Source: a bacterium (GTDB lineage Bacteria; Auribacterota; UBA3054; JAPLST01). Taken from it: 40,448 bases of DNA. Location of the stretch: positions 1-40,448 of the forward strand of contig JAOACZ010000043.1 of assembly GCA_026417575.1 (NCBI GenBank), in the 5' to 3' direction. Shown here one piece after another: positions 1 to 8,408 of this stretch. A program made the position numbers and the translations under genes. Within the stretch, counting starts at the first letter, position 1. The number at the start of each line of letters is the position of its first letter. The notes beneath the pieces are model-generated. The model was given only the letters and a program-made list of their open reading frames with translations. It ran no database searches and was not told the origin of the DNA.

Positions 1-19
1 AGATGTGTATAAGAGACAG
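1..19 (+). other. Nextera/Tn5 mosaic-end adapter (not genomic)
   Basis: The first 19 bases are AGATGTGTATAAGAGACAG, exactly the Tn5 mosaic end used in Nextera libraries. Read in frame with the following gene they give the false start peptide MCIRDR, a familiar adapter artefact in translated databases. Genomic sequence begins at about base 20, so the apparent ATG at 3 is not a real start. Confidence 0.95.
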
Positions 20-20
20 G

Positions 21-2447
21 TTGTCTACCGTAACGGTGGTGAACAGTGTGTTCACCAACAGCGCGGCACAGTTTGGCGCTGGCGTGTATGCCGCGGGCGT
101 GGTGGTCGTCAGTAACAGTCACATCGTGGGGAACGTCGTGGCCAAACAAGGCGGTGGGGTGTATGTGCGCGCCGGGGCGCGATTTAGCGCATATAATACC
201 GTGATTCGGGATAATTCGGCCGCACAGGAAGGCGGTGGCATTTATGCCAACAGCTACACCGAGGTGAGTGGTAGCGTGGTGCATAACAACACATCTGCTC
301 TACAAGGGGGAGGGGTGTACGCGGTCACAGGTGTGGTTGTACGCATCGCGAACACGACGCTCACGTTAAACTCCGCAACGCAGAATGGCGGCGCGGCCGG
401 GTTCGACGGTGCGGACGTGTTGTTGCGCGATTCGTTAGTTGCCGGCAATATAGCCACCAGCAGTGGAGGGGGAATTAGTGCCTCTGGGGGTAGCGTGGTG
501 GTGATCAGCAATGTCACCTTCACGGGGAACGTAGCCCAGTTCGGTGCAGGCGGAGCGATACGATCGAACAATGATGTGTTACGCGTGGTAGAGAGTTCGA
601 TTGGTAGCGTCGCAAGTCCCAATGTGGCTAGTTTTGGATGCGGGTTATACGCGAACCTTTCTGAGGTGCTTTTGCGGAACGTGGTCATTGAGGGGAACAC
701 GGGTCAGTGGAGTTTCGCAGGTGGTGCGTACATCCAGTCATCTGCGCCGCTTTGGGTGTCGAATGTGATTGTGCGCCACAACCAGAGCAATTCTGCCGGT
801 GGGTTAGGCATTGGCGCAAATGGAGGCCTTCAAGCTTACCATTTGCAGCTGATCAGCAACTATGCGTCTGGGGGCGGTGCGGGTTTCGTTTCAGCCCAGC
901 TTAGCCTCACGGTAGATACGTTGCGGGTGGTGGGGAACACGTCGGAGTTTGGTTCAGCAGGATTGTCAATTAACTTGTGGGGCGCTACGGGCCTGGTGCG
1001 TAGGGCGGTCTTCAGATACAACAAAAGCACGCAGGGGAGTGGAGCAGGTGGCTTTGCAGGCTCAGGGAACGAGTTGTTGACCGTAGAAGACCTGGTCGTC
1101 GCGGATAACTCGGGTGACGCCGACGGCAACGGTGTGGGCAACACTGGCGGGCTGGAATTATGGGGCCTACATTTGCACGTAAGACCTGTCAGTGCGCCGG
1201 TAGAGATCGTGCGCAACAAAGGCGGTCAGGTGGGCGGTGTTTACGGTAACAGTGGCAAAGTCTACTTCCATGCGCCGACGCCGGCCCTGCCCGTGATTAT
1301 CGCCGAAAACACGGCGTCATTGACCAGTGGTGTTGGCGGCGTGTTCTACAGCGCCGGCTTTTACGGAGGTACCGCGTACTTCCTTGGAGCGGTCCATGTC
1401 ATCAGTAATCGCGGTTACCATGGCGGTGTCGTCGTAACCAACGATCAGTTCTACTGGCAGTCTAATCTCGCTTACGTGGTCGCCGTACCGAGTAATGGCC
1501 ACGTCGCGCGCATCGCATTTAATCGCAGCGAGGGCCCTGGTGGGGGGTTGTTTGTGTACGGCGAGGGGACCGCGGTACGACTGGATGGCACGAGGCTGGA
1601 GAAGAACTTTGTAGGCTTCATTTCTCCCGGTGGAGGCGGCGCGGCGGTGGTTGATGGGGGTCAGGCACGCTTCATCAACACTTATATTGCCGATAATTTC
1701 AGCTCGAACTTCGCTGGTGGTGTGGCAGCGGAAGGAAATGGGTCATTGATTGTGTTCGATGCTAACTTTGCCAGTGCGCCACCCTCTCATCTGCCGCCGA
1801 CGCGGGTGTTGAACAACTATGCGCATCTTTCTGGCGGTGGTGTCTATGCCGGAAGCGGCTCAACTCTTCTGCTGGACAATACGATCGTGGCGAGTAACCG
1901 CGCTGCCAATGGCTCAGGAGGCGGCGTGCTTATTCAAGCGGCTTCGGCTCAGTTGCGCAATGCCGTAGTGGCGCACAACCGTGGTAACAACAAGGGTTAC
2001 GGTATTGGTGTAGTTAGCTCACCGAGCTTTCAACTCATCAATGCAACCGTAGCCCATAACCATACTAACGGGATCTGGGTACTAAATACGCCTGCGAGCG
2101 TTATTCAGAACACGATTGTCTGGGGTCATGGTGGTGCAGGCTATGAGTTTGAGGAAGCACCGTCGCCCAGCACGCTCGCCCACTGCACCGTGCAGGGTGG
2201 CTACCCAGGCACGTTGGTTCTCACGAGCGACCCGCTCTTCTGGAATCCGGCGAACCTGGATTACCAGCTGAGCCCTGGGTCTTTGAACATCGACACTGGG
2301 TTGACAACGGCTGTCAGCACTGATGCGATTGGCACGACACGCCCGCAGTTGGCCGCATACGATATAGGTGCGTACGAATTTGTGCCGGAGCCGGCGGGCC
2401 TGCTCGTGGTAGCGGCAGCGGCGTTGCTCCTGCGCCGGCGCAGCTAA
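21..2447 (+). CDS. beta-helix exoprotein with PEP-CTERM tail, 5'-truncated
   Basis: This is the C-terminal 808 residues of a large secreted protein; the true start and signal peptide are lost upstream of the adapter junction. The sequence is a long run of degenerate repeats of about 25-35 residues with the pattern N-x-A/S-x-x-x-GGG-V/I-Y, followed by Val/Ile-rich strands and short Asn/Ser turns. That pattern is typical of right-handed parallel beta-helices of the pectate-lyase and chlamydial polymorphic-membrane-protein type. The C-terminus has a PEP-CTERM signal: VPEPAG, about 12 hydrophobic residues, then RRRS. Such tails are recognised by an exosortase in the inner membrane, which implies export and cell-surface or matrix attachment. 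It ends in TAA just before a strong hairpin terminator. No catalytic residues can be assigned, so an adhesin or matrix role is only inferred. Confidence 0.85.
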   Translation: MSTVTVVNSVFTNSAAQFGAGVYAAGVVVVSNSHIVGNVVAKQGGGVYVRAGARFSAYNTVIRDNSAAQEGGGIYANSYTEVSGSVVHNNTSALQGGGVYAVTGVVVRIANTTLTLNSATQNGGAAGFDGADVLLRDSLVAGNIATSSGGGISASGGSVVVISNVTFTGNVAQFGAGGAIRSNNDVLRVVESSIGSVASPNVASFGCGLYANLSEVLLRNVVIEGNTGQWSFAGGAYIQSSAPLWVSNVIVRHNQSNSAGGLGIGANGGLQAYHLQLISNYASGGGAGFVSAQLSLTVDTLRVVGNTSEFGSAGLSINLWGATGLVRRAVFRYNKSTQGSGAGGFAGSGNELLTVEDLVVADNSGDADGNGVGNTGGLELWGLHLHVRPVSAPVEIVRNKGGQVGGVYGNSGKVYFHAPTPALPVIIAENTASLTSGVGGVFYSAGFYGGTAYFLGAVHVISNRGYHGGVVVTNDQFYWQSNLAYVVAVPSNGHVARIAFNRSEGPGGGLFVYGEGTAVRLDGTRLEKNFVGFISPGGGGAAVVDGGQARFINTYIADNFSSNFAGGVAAEGNGSLIVFDANFASAPPSHLPPTRVLNNYAHLSGGGVYAGSGSTLLLDNTIVASNRAANGSGGGVLIQAASAQLRNAVVAHNRGNNKGYGIGVVSSPSFQLINATVAHNHTNGIWVLNTPASVIQNTIVWGHGGAGYEFEEAPSPSTLAHCTVQGGYPGTLVLTSDPLFWNPANLDYQLSPGSLNIDTGLTTAVSTDAIGTTRPQLAAYDIGAYEFVPEPAGLLVVAAAALLLRRRS

Positions 2448-2495
2448 GGAGACAACTGGCGAGGTTGCCTGCGGTCAGCAGGCACAGATTGAATC

Positions 2496-2526
2496 AAAGG
2501 CCGCTGGCCAGCCAGCGGCCTTTGTA
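2496..2526 (+). terminator. rho-independent terminator of the beta-helix gene
   Basis: A perfect 12-bp stem (2496-2507 with 2512-2523) closes a 4-base loop and ends in TTT. It lies about 50 bases after the stop codon. The stem starts with AAA, so it could also act on the other strand. Confidence 0.85.
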
Positions 2527-2818
2527 TTTCGCAGAATGTTACTTGGTGGGATTACACTCCTTTCCGCGTGTAACGCCTTTCCCCTCGGCTTTTGTACCGT
2601 TAACTTTTCCCCACGCAGTCGTCACGCCCATGATGGCGTGCCTTTGTCGTGTCGCGGGTGGGGTGATGGCGGACGCGAGAAAGGGTCGGGCGAAAACTAT
2701 AACTTCACGACATGGGTTTAAATCGCGAGACAGTTTTTTCGCGCAACGAGGAGGACACTGGCCCATGCGACCGCGTCCTCACACGCCCCTGCCTTCCTGC
2801 CAATTGCACCCAGCTTCA

Positions 2819-2992
2819 TGGCGGAGGCCCGCCGGCCTCGGCGACCGCTTGTTCACGTGAACCCGTTCCGCATGAATTCATGCGACACAAGCCGCCGTTT
2901 GCAATTAACAAAAATTGTTGATTGAGCCTGCGCTCGGCACAGTTCGCGGACACACAAGACATTTGCGGGCACCAGGGCCGGTGCCCCTCCAT
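2819..2992 (-). repeat. dispersed palindromic repeat, copy A
   Basis: One of four related intergenic elements of about 160-175 bases in the window. On the minus strand it opens with ATGGAGGGGCACCGG, carries the central stem CAATCAACAA-TTT-TTGTTAATTG (one mismatch), then CAAACGGCGG, and ends with AAGCGGTCGCCGAGGCCGGC. The distal end is degenerate compared with copies B and D. It has no coding capacity, and its termini are roughly inverted, as in a MITE or large REP-type element. Confidence 0.75.
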
Positions 2993-3041
2993 TGAATCGG
3001 TTTCGTGAAATGCGGGCCCAGAGGATTCATTAGACCTTTGC

Positions 3042-3061
3042 GGGCACGGAGGCCCGTGCCC
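3042..3061. repeat. solo terminal hairpin of the dispersed repeat
   Basis: GGGCACGG and CCGTGCCC form a perfect 8-bp stem around a 4-base loop. The sequence matches the terminal part of repeat copy A, which lies only 50 bases away. Similar solo ends occur at 7985-8010 and 8283-8307. Confidence 0.6.
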
Positions 3062-3253
3062 CTGGATCAAATGGGGTCCGCAGAAGTCGCGTTGGGTCTG
3101 ATTTCACGCACCATTGCGCGCACGGGGTGCGTTGCCACCCATGTAGTGGATTTCGTGCGATTGGGCGCGCGGCGAATGCAGATTTTGGGATTTGGGTGAG
3201 GTTTTTAGCCGGCACTAACTGGAGAGATGAGGCACAGCGCGACGAAAATGAAA

Positions 3254-3275
3254 CGCGGCCGGAAAACCGGCCGCG
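3254..3275. other. perfect 9-bp hairpin before a Shine-Dalgarno site
   Basis: CGCGGCCGG, loop AAAA, CCGGCCGCG. It is followed within 4 bases by AGGAGG and then ATG at 3290. There is no T-run, so it does not look like an ordinary terminator. It could be a 5' stabiliser or translational control hairpin for the ORF that follows. Confidence 0.5.
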
Positions 3276-3289
3276 CTCAGGAGGACACA

Positions 3290-3586
3290 ATGAAACACGT
3301 TCAGTGTGGCTACAATCCATGTGTAGCGCTGTTTGTTGAGCAACTGCCATGCCAATTGCCAAAGTCTGGCGATCTTTCTTGGTTTTGCGTTAATATCTAC
3401 GCTATTACTTCTGTACTCGTTCTTAAAATTGGGCAATATTTGCGCACCTGTCGAACGGCGAATGAGCATAATTTGCGCACCTCACAGGTTGTGGAAACTT
3501 TGGGAACGACCGCGTGGAACGAGTTACGCTCCCGCCAAAGCCTCGCTACGGGCCTGACGATAAGCGCGTTTACGCCGCACGAATAA
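3290..3586 (+). CDS. doubtful 98-residue ORF with strong RBS
   Basis: The ATG at 3290 is preceded by a perfect AGGAGG at a spacing of 5 and by a strong GC hairpin, which is the only reason to list it. The predicted protein is 98 residues, Cys-containing (MKHVQCGYNPC at the N-terminus), and has one moderately hydrophobic stretch around residues 30-47. No family is recognised and the composition looks close to random. Its end runs up to the stem-loop at 3588. It may be a decayed gene or a chance frame. Confidence 0.25.
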   Translation: MKHVQCGYNPCVALFVEQLPCQLPKSGDLSWFCVNIYAITSVLVLKIGQYLRTCRTANEHNLRTSQVVETLGTTAWNELRSRQSLATGLTISAFTPHE

Positions 3587-3587
3587 G

Positions 3588-3668
3588 CGTCCCTCGTGCT
3601 GGCAACACAAGGAGCTTAGGAAGCGCACTCGCGAGGCTAGCCGGCTTGCTCACCAGTGACGAGGGACG
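3588..3668. ncRNA. possible structured RNA (long-range stem-loop)
   Basis: A perfect 10-bp stem, CGTCCCTCGT (3588-3597) with ACGAGGGACG (3659-3668), is extended by CTGG/CCAG (3599-3602 with 3653-3656) across a small bulge. The enclosed 50 bases contain further self-complementary pieces (CTCGCGAG, GGCTAGCC). No known RNA family is recognised: RNase P, tmRNA and SRP core motifs are absent. Transcription and strand are unknown. Confidence 0.3.
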
Positions 3669-3822
3669 GTGATAACCCCAGAAAATAACACTTGCGCGGA
3701 ATGGAACAAGGTTCCTCGGGTTGCCTAGGGACGGTGCACACTTTCTACGCGGAGACGCCGAAGCTGTGAGAACGGGAGGTAGGAGAACTGCTTGGCAAAG
3801 GCTGGTGCACAATATCTTGCGC

Positions 3823-4344
3823 TCAGGCATTCAAAAAAGTAATGACACGGCGGACCGATTCAAACGCCAGCTCGGCTGGGCGAAGGGTGTCGAGAGCACG
3901 CCAGGTGACGGCGGCGGTTTCGTCTGCAGGGTGAGGAACTGAACCCTCCTGGGGCGTACACGTAAAAAAAAGGTCGAGGGTATGGTAGCGAATGCCGCGG
4001 TAGTCATAGCGATTGGGAAATGAACAAAGGAACGCCACGCGTGCGAGCGTCAGCCCTGTTTCTTCCATCACTTCACGACGCAAGGCTTCTTCCGCTGTTT
4101 CCATGTGATCAACGAAGCCACCGGGGAGGTCGAGCAAGCCGCGCGCGGGCTCGTGCAGGCGCTCCAACAAAAGTAGTTGGCCATGCCGATTAAAAATCAC
4201 CGCGGCCACCGCGGCGGCCGCGTTCACATGGAAGTGCAGAGCGCACGAGCTGCAGACGAGCAGGCCTGGGCGGCGTGGCGCAAACGTGTGCTGGCCGCAG
4301 CGAGGACAAAACGAGAAGATTTCTTCGGGGAGGGCTGCGTTCAT
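3823..4344 (-). CDS. NUDIX hydrolase with N-terminal zinc ribbon
   Basis: A 173-residue NUDIX hydrolase, expected to cleave a nucleoside diphosphate linked to another group. Residues C13, C16, C31 and C34 form a zinc ribbon like that of NADH pyrophosphatase NudC. The complete Nudix box G76-x5-E82-x7-REVMEETGL runs from residue 76 to 98, with E94 and E95 as likely metal ligands. The protein is shorter than full NudC, so it resembles the small Zn-ribbon NUDIX proteins of the ADP-ribose/NAD type; the substrate is not assignable. I chose the ATG at 4344. A GTG at 4395 would add 17 Pro/Arg-rich residues, and neither has a clear Shine-Dalgarno. The ATG overlaps the stop of a small upstream frame (ATGA), which supports 4344. 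Confidence 0.85.
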   Translation of the reverse strand: MNAALPEEIFSFCPRCGQHTFAPRRPGLLVCSSCALHFHVNAAAAVAAVIFNRHGQLLLLERLHEPARGLLDLPGGFVDHMETAEEALRREVMEETGLTLARVAFLCSFPNRYDYRGIRYHTLDLFFTCTPQEGSVPHPADETAAVTWRALDTLRPAELAFESVRRVITFLNA

Positions 4345-4526
4345 ATCATCAGCTGGGGTGCGTGGGGGCTCCAGCGGGTTACGGGGTCTTTGCACGCGGT
4401 TTCAGGATTGACTGGATTGGCCTTACGTTGCTTTCGCATTTGCAGTGACCGTGTAGAAGAGCCGGGCAGCCCTTTCTTGCGTTGCGCCACTAATGTGGTG
4501 GGAGGCTCACTCATCCGACCGGCCAT
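4341..4526 (-). CDS. possible small basic ORF coupled to the NUDIX gene
   Basis: A 61-residue frame starting at ATG 4526, 12 bases after the stop of the Ig-repeat gene. It ends with a TGA that overlaps the NUDIX ATG as ATGA, an arrangement typical of translational coupling. The product is basic and rich in Lys/Arg, Pro and Ser, with no recognised domain and no good ribosome-binding site. Coding is uncertain and it may be a chance frame in the gap. Confidence 0.2.
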   Translation of the reverse strand: MAGRMSEPPTTLVAQRKKGLPGSSTRSLQMRKQRKANPVNPETACKDPVTRWSPHAPQLMI

Positions 4527-4538
4527 TGCGACGCTCGG

Positions 4539-7500
4539 CTATGGTTTCAGCAGCTTAGCCGTTCCCTTTTGCGCAGTTGGACTACCTTTGTAGTTCATAC
4601 GCACGGAATGATGCCCCACGAAAGGATACGTATTCGTAGCGATTGTGAGCTCAATCGCTATGGGGTACTCACCCTGGTAGGAATAGGTGTCCTCGGTGAG
4701 ATAGAAATCGCTACCTGTGCCGTCATCGTATTTCACTTTTACAGAGCCAGTCAGCAGGCGCTTGATGAGGTCTGCTTTCAGTTTCACTAAGATGACCGGC
4801 ACATCCATTCGTCCGCCAAAGAAGGGATCACGTTTGGCATTGCCTTCTTTAGAAAAGTACGTCGTGCCGGTTTTATTCACCTTCACTATTTCATTGCCGG
4901 ACCAGACGCAGTAGTCTCCAAACTCGAGATAAAGTTCGGTCATCGTCGGGTCAAAGCGAGTAAAGCCCGCAGGTAACCGCGCGGTGAACTTTACTGAGAA
5001 CATGTCGCGGTCCCACAAATCGTAATTCCAATTGAGCTTGAAGGAAGCAGCGGGCACGGAGAGAATGTCCAAGGTGTCGAGGTTCAGTTCGAGTGTGGTG
5101 AAGTCCCATTCGCCTGCTTGGTCTGTGACCTCGACATCAATGAAGAACTGGTTGTCCATGGGCAGGTTGGCAATCGTACCACTGATCACGCCGCTATTGG
5201 TGTTGAACGTGAGGCCGGGCGGGAGATCTGCAGGATTGAGCGACCAGACGTAGGGCGGCGTGCCGCCCACGACGCTGAGCGTTGCGGTGTAGAAAGAGCC
5301 TACCTTGCCGTAGGGCAGCTCATCGGTCGTGATCACCGGCTCACTGTCGTTGTAAATGCGGATGACGTAGCTTTGCACAACATTAGAGCCGAGCGCATCA
5401 CGGACACGGACTGTAAACGGCCAGGCTCCGAACGCGGTGGGCGTCCCAATGAGGGTGCCGTCGGTGCGGAGGATCAAGCCGGGGGGAAGCGAACCGGACG
5501 GTCGTGACCATGTGTACGGGAGGCGGCCCCCGCTGGCGCTGAAGGTGAATTCATATGGCACGCCGACGTAGCCGTCATCCACGTCATCATCCTCAATGGT
5601 AAGAAAGCGTGGGGAGGCGTCAATGATAATCGTGAAAAAGCGCGAGACCTCGGTGGCATCTGCATCGCGCACAGAAATTAAAAAGGTGTTAGTACCAATT
5701 TTTGACGGCGAACCGACGAGGACACCCGTATTCGTGGCAAGGGAAATGCCCACGGGCAACGAACCTGCTGCAAGCATCCACGTGTACGGCGGTGTCCCGC
5801 CTCCCACGTAAATGCGTTCGAAGTAGTCGGCATTGATGGAACCGTTCCGCAGTACCGCCGTAATAAACTGAAGCTGGTCTTCTTGGGGCGCTACGTGGAT
5901 TGTGAAGAGCCGTTGGATTTGCGCACCGTCACGATCAGTTACCTGACAGACAAAATTGAATGTGCCTGTGGCAGTAGGAAAACCGCCGACCAAGCCCGTT
6001 TCTGGTATCAGCTCCACGCCGTGTGGCAGGCTGCCCGTGACAGGCAGCACGGCCCACGTGTACGGCGGAATGCCCCCCCGCACAAGGATGCGAGCCTCAT
6101 ACTCTTCACCATACATCGCATCTGGGAGCGCCGTCGTATCGAAGCCTAAAGCCTGGGGCGGGGGATGGACGATGAACGAAAAAACGCGTTCGGCCGTCTG
6201 ACCTACGTCGTCCGTCACACGGAGGGTACACCAGTAAGTTCCGTTAGAGAGGGGCACGCCGCGCAAGATACCCAGCGTCTGGCCCAGCAAGTTGGTGGCA
6301 AGGCTTATCCCAGGCGGCAGCGTGCCAGCTGCGACGTCCCAGGTCAGAGGCGGCGTACCGCCACTTGCGCGCAATTCGAGTTCGTAAAGGCGGCCGACCC
6401 ACCCGTCTGGCAGATACGTGGTGTCGAGCGTAAGGTGCGTCGCGTAGCGGATGTCAAATGTATACGCACGGACGTCGGAGCGCTTGAGCAGATCACTCAC
6501 TTTCAACACGTACCAAAACTGACCCGTTTGCAGGGTATTACCTGCAAGTGTGGCGGTAGCTATGTAGAAAACAAACCCAGTGGGTAGGTAGCTTTCGAGG
6601 AGCGTGTAGTCGTAGGGTGGCATGCCACCAGTGGCGTCCGTCTGGAATAGGTAAGGAACGCCGGGCGTCCCGTCGGGTGGGGCAGTGGCGGGCAAGACAG
6701 GACGCGATGGTGGTGACAGGATTCGCCAATTGTAGGTCCGCGCAACCTCACCAGAGAGAGCGCTTTCTGCGATGATCGTAAACGAGAAAAGACCCGTCTC
6801 GAGAGGTGTGCCATAGAGCCGACCTTCGTCGAAGTCAACTGCCATCCCACGGGGGAGATCTTGAGGAAACTCCACGCTCCAGGTAGCTGGCAAGGGGAGA
6901 GCGCGAACTGAAAGTTGGTACGAGACCAAGTTGCTCACGACCGCGTCGGGCAGCTCGGCAGGGAGAATCATCGGACGCTCGTCCGAGAGGACCCACACCG
7001 TGTACTCACGCTGCATGACCGTGCCGAGGCGATCCGTGACTCGGACGATAAAGGAGGATGGCAAGTTGGTCGTGGGAACGCCGGCGAGCAAGCCACTGTT
7101 GGTGCTCAGCGTCACGCCTGCGGGCGGCGCACCTGAAATGACTTGCCACAGGTATGGCGGCGCACCACCAATCACGAGAATGTGTACCGCGTAGGGTTGG
7201 CCGCGCAGCGCCGGCGGCAAACCTGCTGTTTGGAAAAACAGGGCGGTACTGGCCGGCAGAATAATCAGTGTGAACACGTTGCTGGCACTATTGTTGTCAG
7301 CATCCGTGACGGTCACCCAGAACGTTGCAGTGCCCTGCTCTTCAGGTACGCCACTCAGTACCCCCGTGACATCGTCCAAGGCAAGGCCGTCTGGGAGATC
7401 AGCAAAGTCAGCCTCCCATTGATACGGCAGCGTGCCTCCCGCAGCCACGAACGTCAGGGCATACGGCACACCGACCATGCCCGGGGGAGTAGTGGTCGTT

Positions 7501-7577
7501 TGGATTTGCACCGCGTACGACGGGAAATGAAGCACACACACCGCCAGACAACACCCGACAAACCAATGTGAGTGCAT
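4539..7577 (-). CDS. large secreted protein with putative-Ig (He_PIG) repeats
   Basis: A 1012-residue exported protein. The first 22 residues (MHSHWFVGCCLAVCVLHFPS...) form a signal peptide. About nine tandem repeats of 85-95 residues follow, most carrying the signature GG-x-PPY-x-W, then LPxGL/ISL, then GxxxGxP, then F-x-V-x-V-x-D. This is the putative-Ig (He_PIG) cadherin-like fold found in bacterial surface proteins. One repeat near residues 200-280 is degenerate. The last 190 or so residues are a distinct non-repeat region with no PEP-CTERM tail. The ATG at 7577 is preferred over one 12 codons upstream because GAGGAGG lies 7 bases before it and the signal peptide starts there. A good promoter lies at 7628-7656. 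A cell-surface or matrix binding role is inferred; no enzyme domain is visible. Confidence 0.88.
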   Translation of the reverse strand: MHSHWFVGCCLAVCVLHFPSYAVQIQTTTTPPGMVGVPYALTFVAAGGTLPYQWEADFADLPDGLALDDVTGVLSGVPEEQGTATFWVTVTDADNNSASNVFTLIILPASTALFFQTAGLPPALRGQPYAVHILVIGGAPPYLWQVISGAPPAGVTLSTNSGLLAGVPTTNLPSSFIVRVTDRLGTVMQREYTVWVLSDERPMILPAELPDAVVSNLVSYQLSVRALPLPATWSVEFPQDLPRGMAVDFDEGRLYGTPLETGLFSFTIIAESALSGEVARTYNWRILSPPSRPVLPATAPPDGTPGVPYLFQTDATGGMPPYDYTLLESYLPTGFVFYIATATLAGNTLQTGQFWYVLKVSDLLKRSDVRAYTFDIRYATHLTLDTTYLPDGWVGRLYELELRASGGTPPLTWDVAAGTLPPGISLATNLLGQTLGILRGVPLSNGTYWCTLRVTDDVGQTAERVFSFIVHPPPQALGFDTTALPDAMYGEEYEARILVRGGIPPYTWAVLPVTGSLPHGVELIPETGLVGGFPTATGTFNFVCQVTDRDGAQIQRLFTIHVAPQEDQLQFITAVLRNGSINADYFERIYVGGGTPPYTWMLAAGSLPVGISLATNTGVLVGSPSKIGTNTFLISVRDADATEVSRFFTIIIDASPRFLTIEDDDVDDGYVGVPYEFTFSASGGRLPYTWSRPSGSLPPGLILRTDGTLIGTPTAFGAWPFTVRVRDALGSNVVQSYVIRIYNDSEPVITTDELPYGKVGSFYTATLSVVGGTPPYVWSLNPADLPPGLTFNTNSGVISGTIANLPMDNQFFIDVEVTDQAGEWDFTTLELNLDTLDILSVPAASFKLNWNYDLWDRDMFSVKFTARLPAGFTRFDPTMTELYLEFGDYCVWSGNEIVKVNKTGTTYFSKEGNAKRDPFFGGRMDVPVILVKLKADLIKRLLTGSVKVKYDDGTGSDFYLTEDTYSYQGEYPIAIELTIATNTYPFVGHHSVRMNYKGSPTAQKGTAKLLKP

Positions 7578-7627
7578 GGCAACCTCCTCAGCAGCGTGGT
7601 GACTGGACGTCAAGAGGCATCAAGCTT

Positions 7628-7656
7628 AGTGTAACACGAAACATGTCGGGAGTCAA
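7628..7656 (-). promoter_or_regulatory. sigma-70-type promoter of the Ig-repeat gene
   Basis: Minus strand TTGACT (7651-7656), 17-base spacer, TACACT (7628-7633). The expected start lies near 7621, giving a leader of about 45 bases that contains the GAGGAGG ribosome-binding site. Confidence 0.75.
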
Positions 7657-7984
7657 GCACGCGCAAATGCCCTGTTCCGGCGACTGGCTTTGGGCAGTGG
7701 TGCTGGGCTGCCACTTTTGCAAGCGGAAGCACACCTATTTGCGGTGCTCACCTCCGTGCGCGTACGCTGTACGTAGTGCGACGACGTTGCGACATGTCGC
7801 CGATCACATGGATAAGCCGATGAAAAGGCACTTGCGACTGGTCCACGGCAGAACGGTGCATGCTATGCGAGCATGCGGCGGTTACACACGCTCTGAAAAC
7901 GGATGGAGAGAATACGAGTCCTCGCGCGGTGAGGTGTAAATTGGAAGAGAAGGGCAGCTCCGCAATGTCGTTCATGCGCGATAT

Positions 7985-8010
7985 GGGCAGGGATGCCAGT
8001 GCTCCTCCAT
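7985..8010. repeat. solo end of the dispersed repeat, degenerate
   Basis: GGGCAGGGATGCCAGTGCTC followed by CTCCAT is a degenerate version of the terminal motif GGGCAGGGAGGCCGGTGCCC plus CTCCAT seen at the end of copy B. Confidence 0.5.
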
Positions 8011-8062
8011 CGAAAGGATCATGCGAACTACACGACAATCGACTTTCGCGCATCCACACCTT

Positions 8063-8232
8063 ATGGAGGGGCGCCGGCTCAGCGACTGCTTCGTCACGCG
8101 AACACACCCCGCACGAATCCAAGCGACGCAAACCGCAATTTGCAATTGACAAAAATTGTTGATTGACCTCGCGCAGAACCGCGCGATCGAACACATGAGA
8201 CATTTGCGGCAGGGAGGCCGGTGCCCCTCCAT
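8063..8232 (-). repeat. dispersed palindromic repeat, copy B, with inverted termini
   Basis: The 170-bp copy with the clearest ends: it starts ATGGAGGGGCGCCGGC (8063-8078) and finishes GCCGGTGCCCCTCCAT (8217-8232). These are 16-bp inverted repeats with one mismatch. The core on the minus strand is CAATCAACAA-TTT-TTGTCAATTG. It is in the same orientation as copy A and opposite to C and D. No target-site duplication is obvious. Confidence 0.78.
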
Positions 8233-8282
8233 CTTTCTGAGGGGCTGGTTGAGCACGGAGAGCGAGGACACGCGGGAGACGC

Positions 8283-8307
8283 GGGCAGGGAGGCCGGTGT
8301 CCCTCCA
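8283..8307. repeat. solo end of the dispersed repeat
   Basis: GGGCAGGGAGGCCGGTGTCC followed by CTCCA repeats the right terminus of copy B 50 bases further on, with one substitution (GTG-T-CC for GTG-C-CC). Confidence 0.6.
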
Positions 8308-8408
8308 CAAAATAGGGTTCGCGGGAATTCTGTGGAGGTCGGACGTCGTGCGGCAGTGCGGGCTTGGGGGCCGGTGGGCGTCACGTTTTGCGGAGCTTGG
8401 TGGGTGGC

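Larger units (their letters stand above)
2524..3822. other. gene-poor interval with repeat, hairpins and doubtful ORFs
   Basis: No convincing protein-coding gene was found between the terminator and the NUDIX gene. The interval holds dispersed repeat copy A (2819-2992) with a related solo hairpin (3042-3061), a perfect hairpin before a strong ribosome-binding site and a doubtful ORF (3254-3586), two direct repeats of TTTGCGCACCT (3439-3449 and 3472-3482, 33 bases apart), and a long-range stem-loop (3588-3668). Longer open frames here are low-complexity and often derive from the repeats. Confidence 0.6.
7657..8408. other. gene-free interval with repeat cluster
   Basis: Between the Ig-repeat promoter and the end of the kinase/nucleotidyltransferase gene I see no credible gene. 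The right half contains repeat copy B (8063-8232) and two solo terminal pieces (7985-8010, 8283-8307). Open frames here translate repeat DNA and differ only in frame. The segment 7660-7980 shows no recognisable feature. Confidence 0.65.

Noticed and set aside
3570-3830. 86-residue minus-strand ORF overlapping the end of the NUDIX gene
   Set aside because: Composition is random-like, it has no ribosome-binding site and it covers the palindromic stem-loop.
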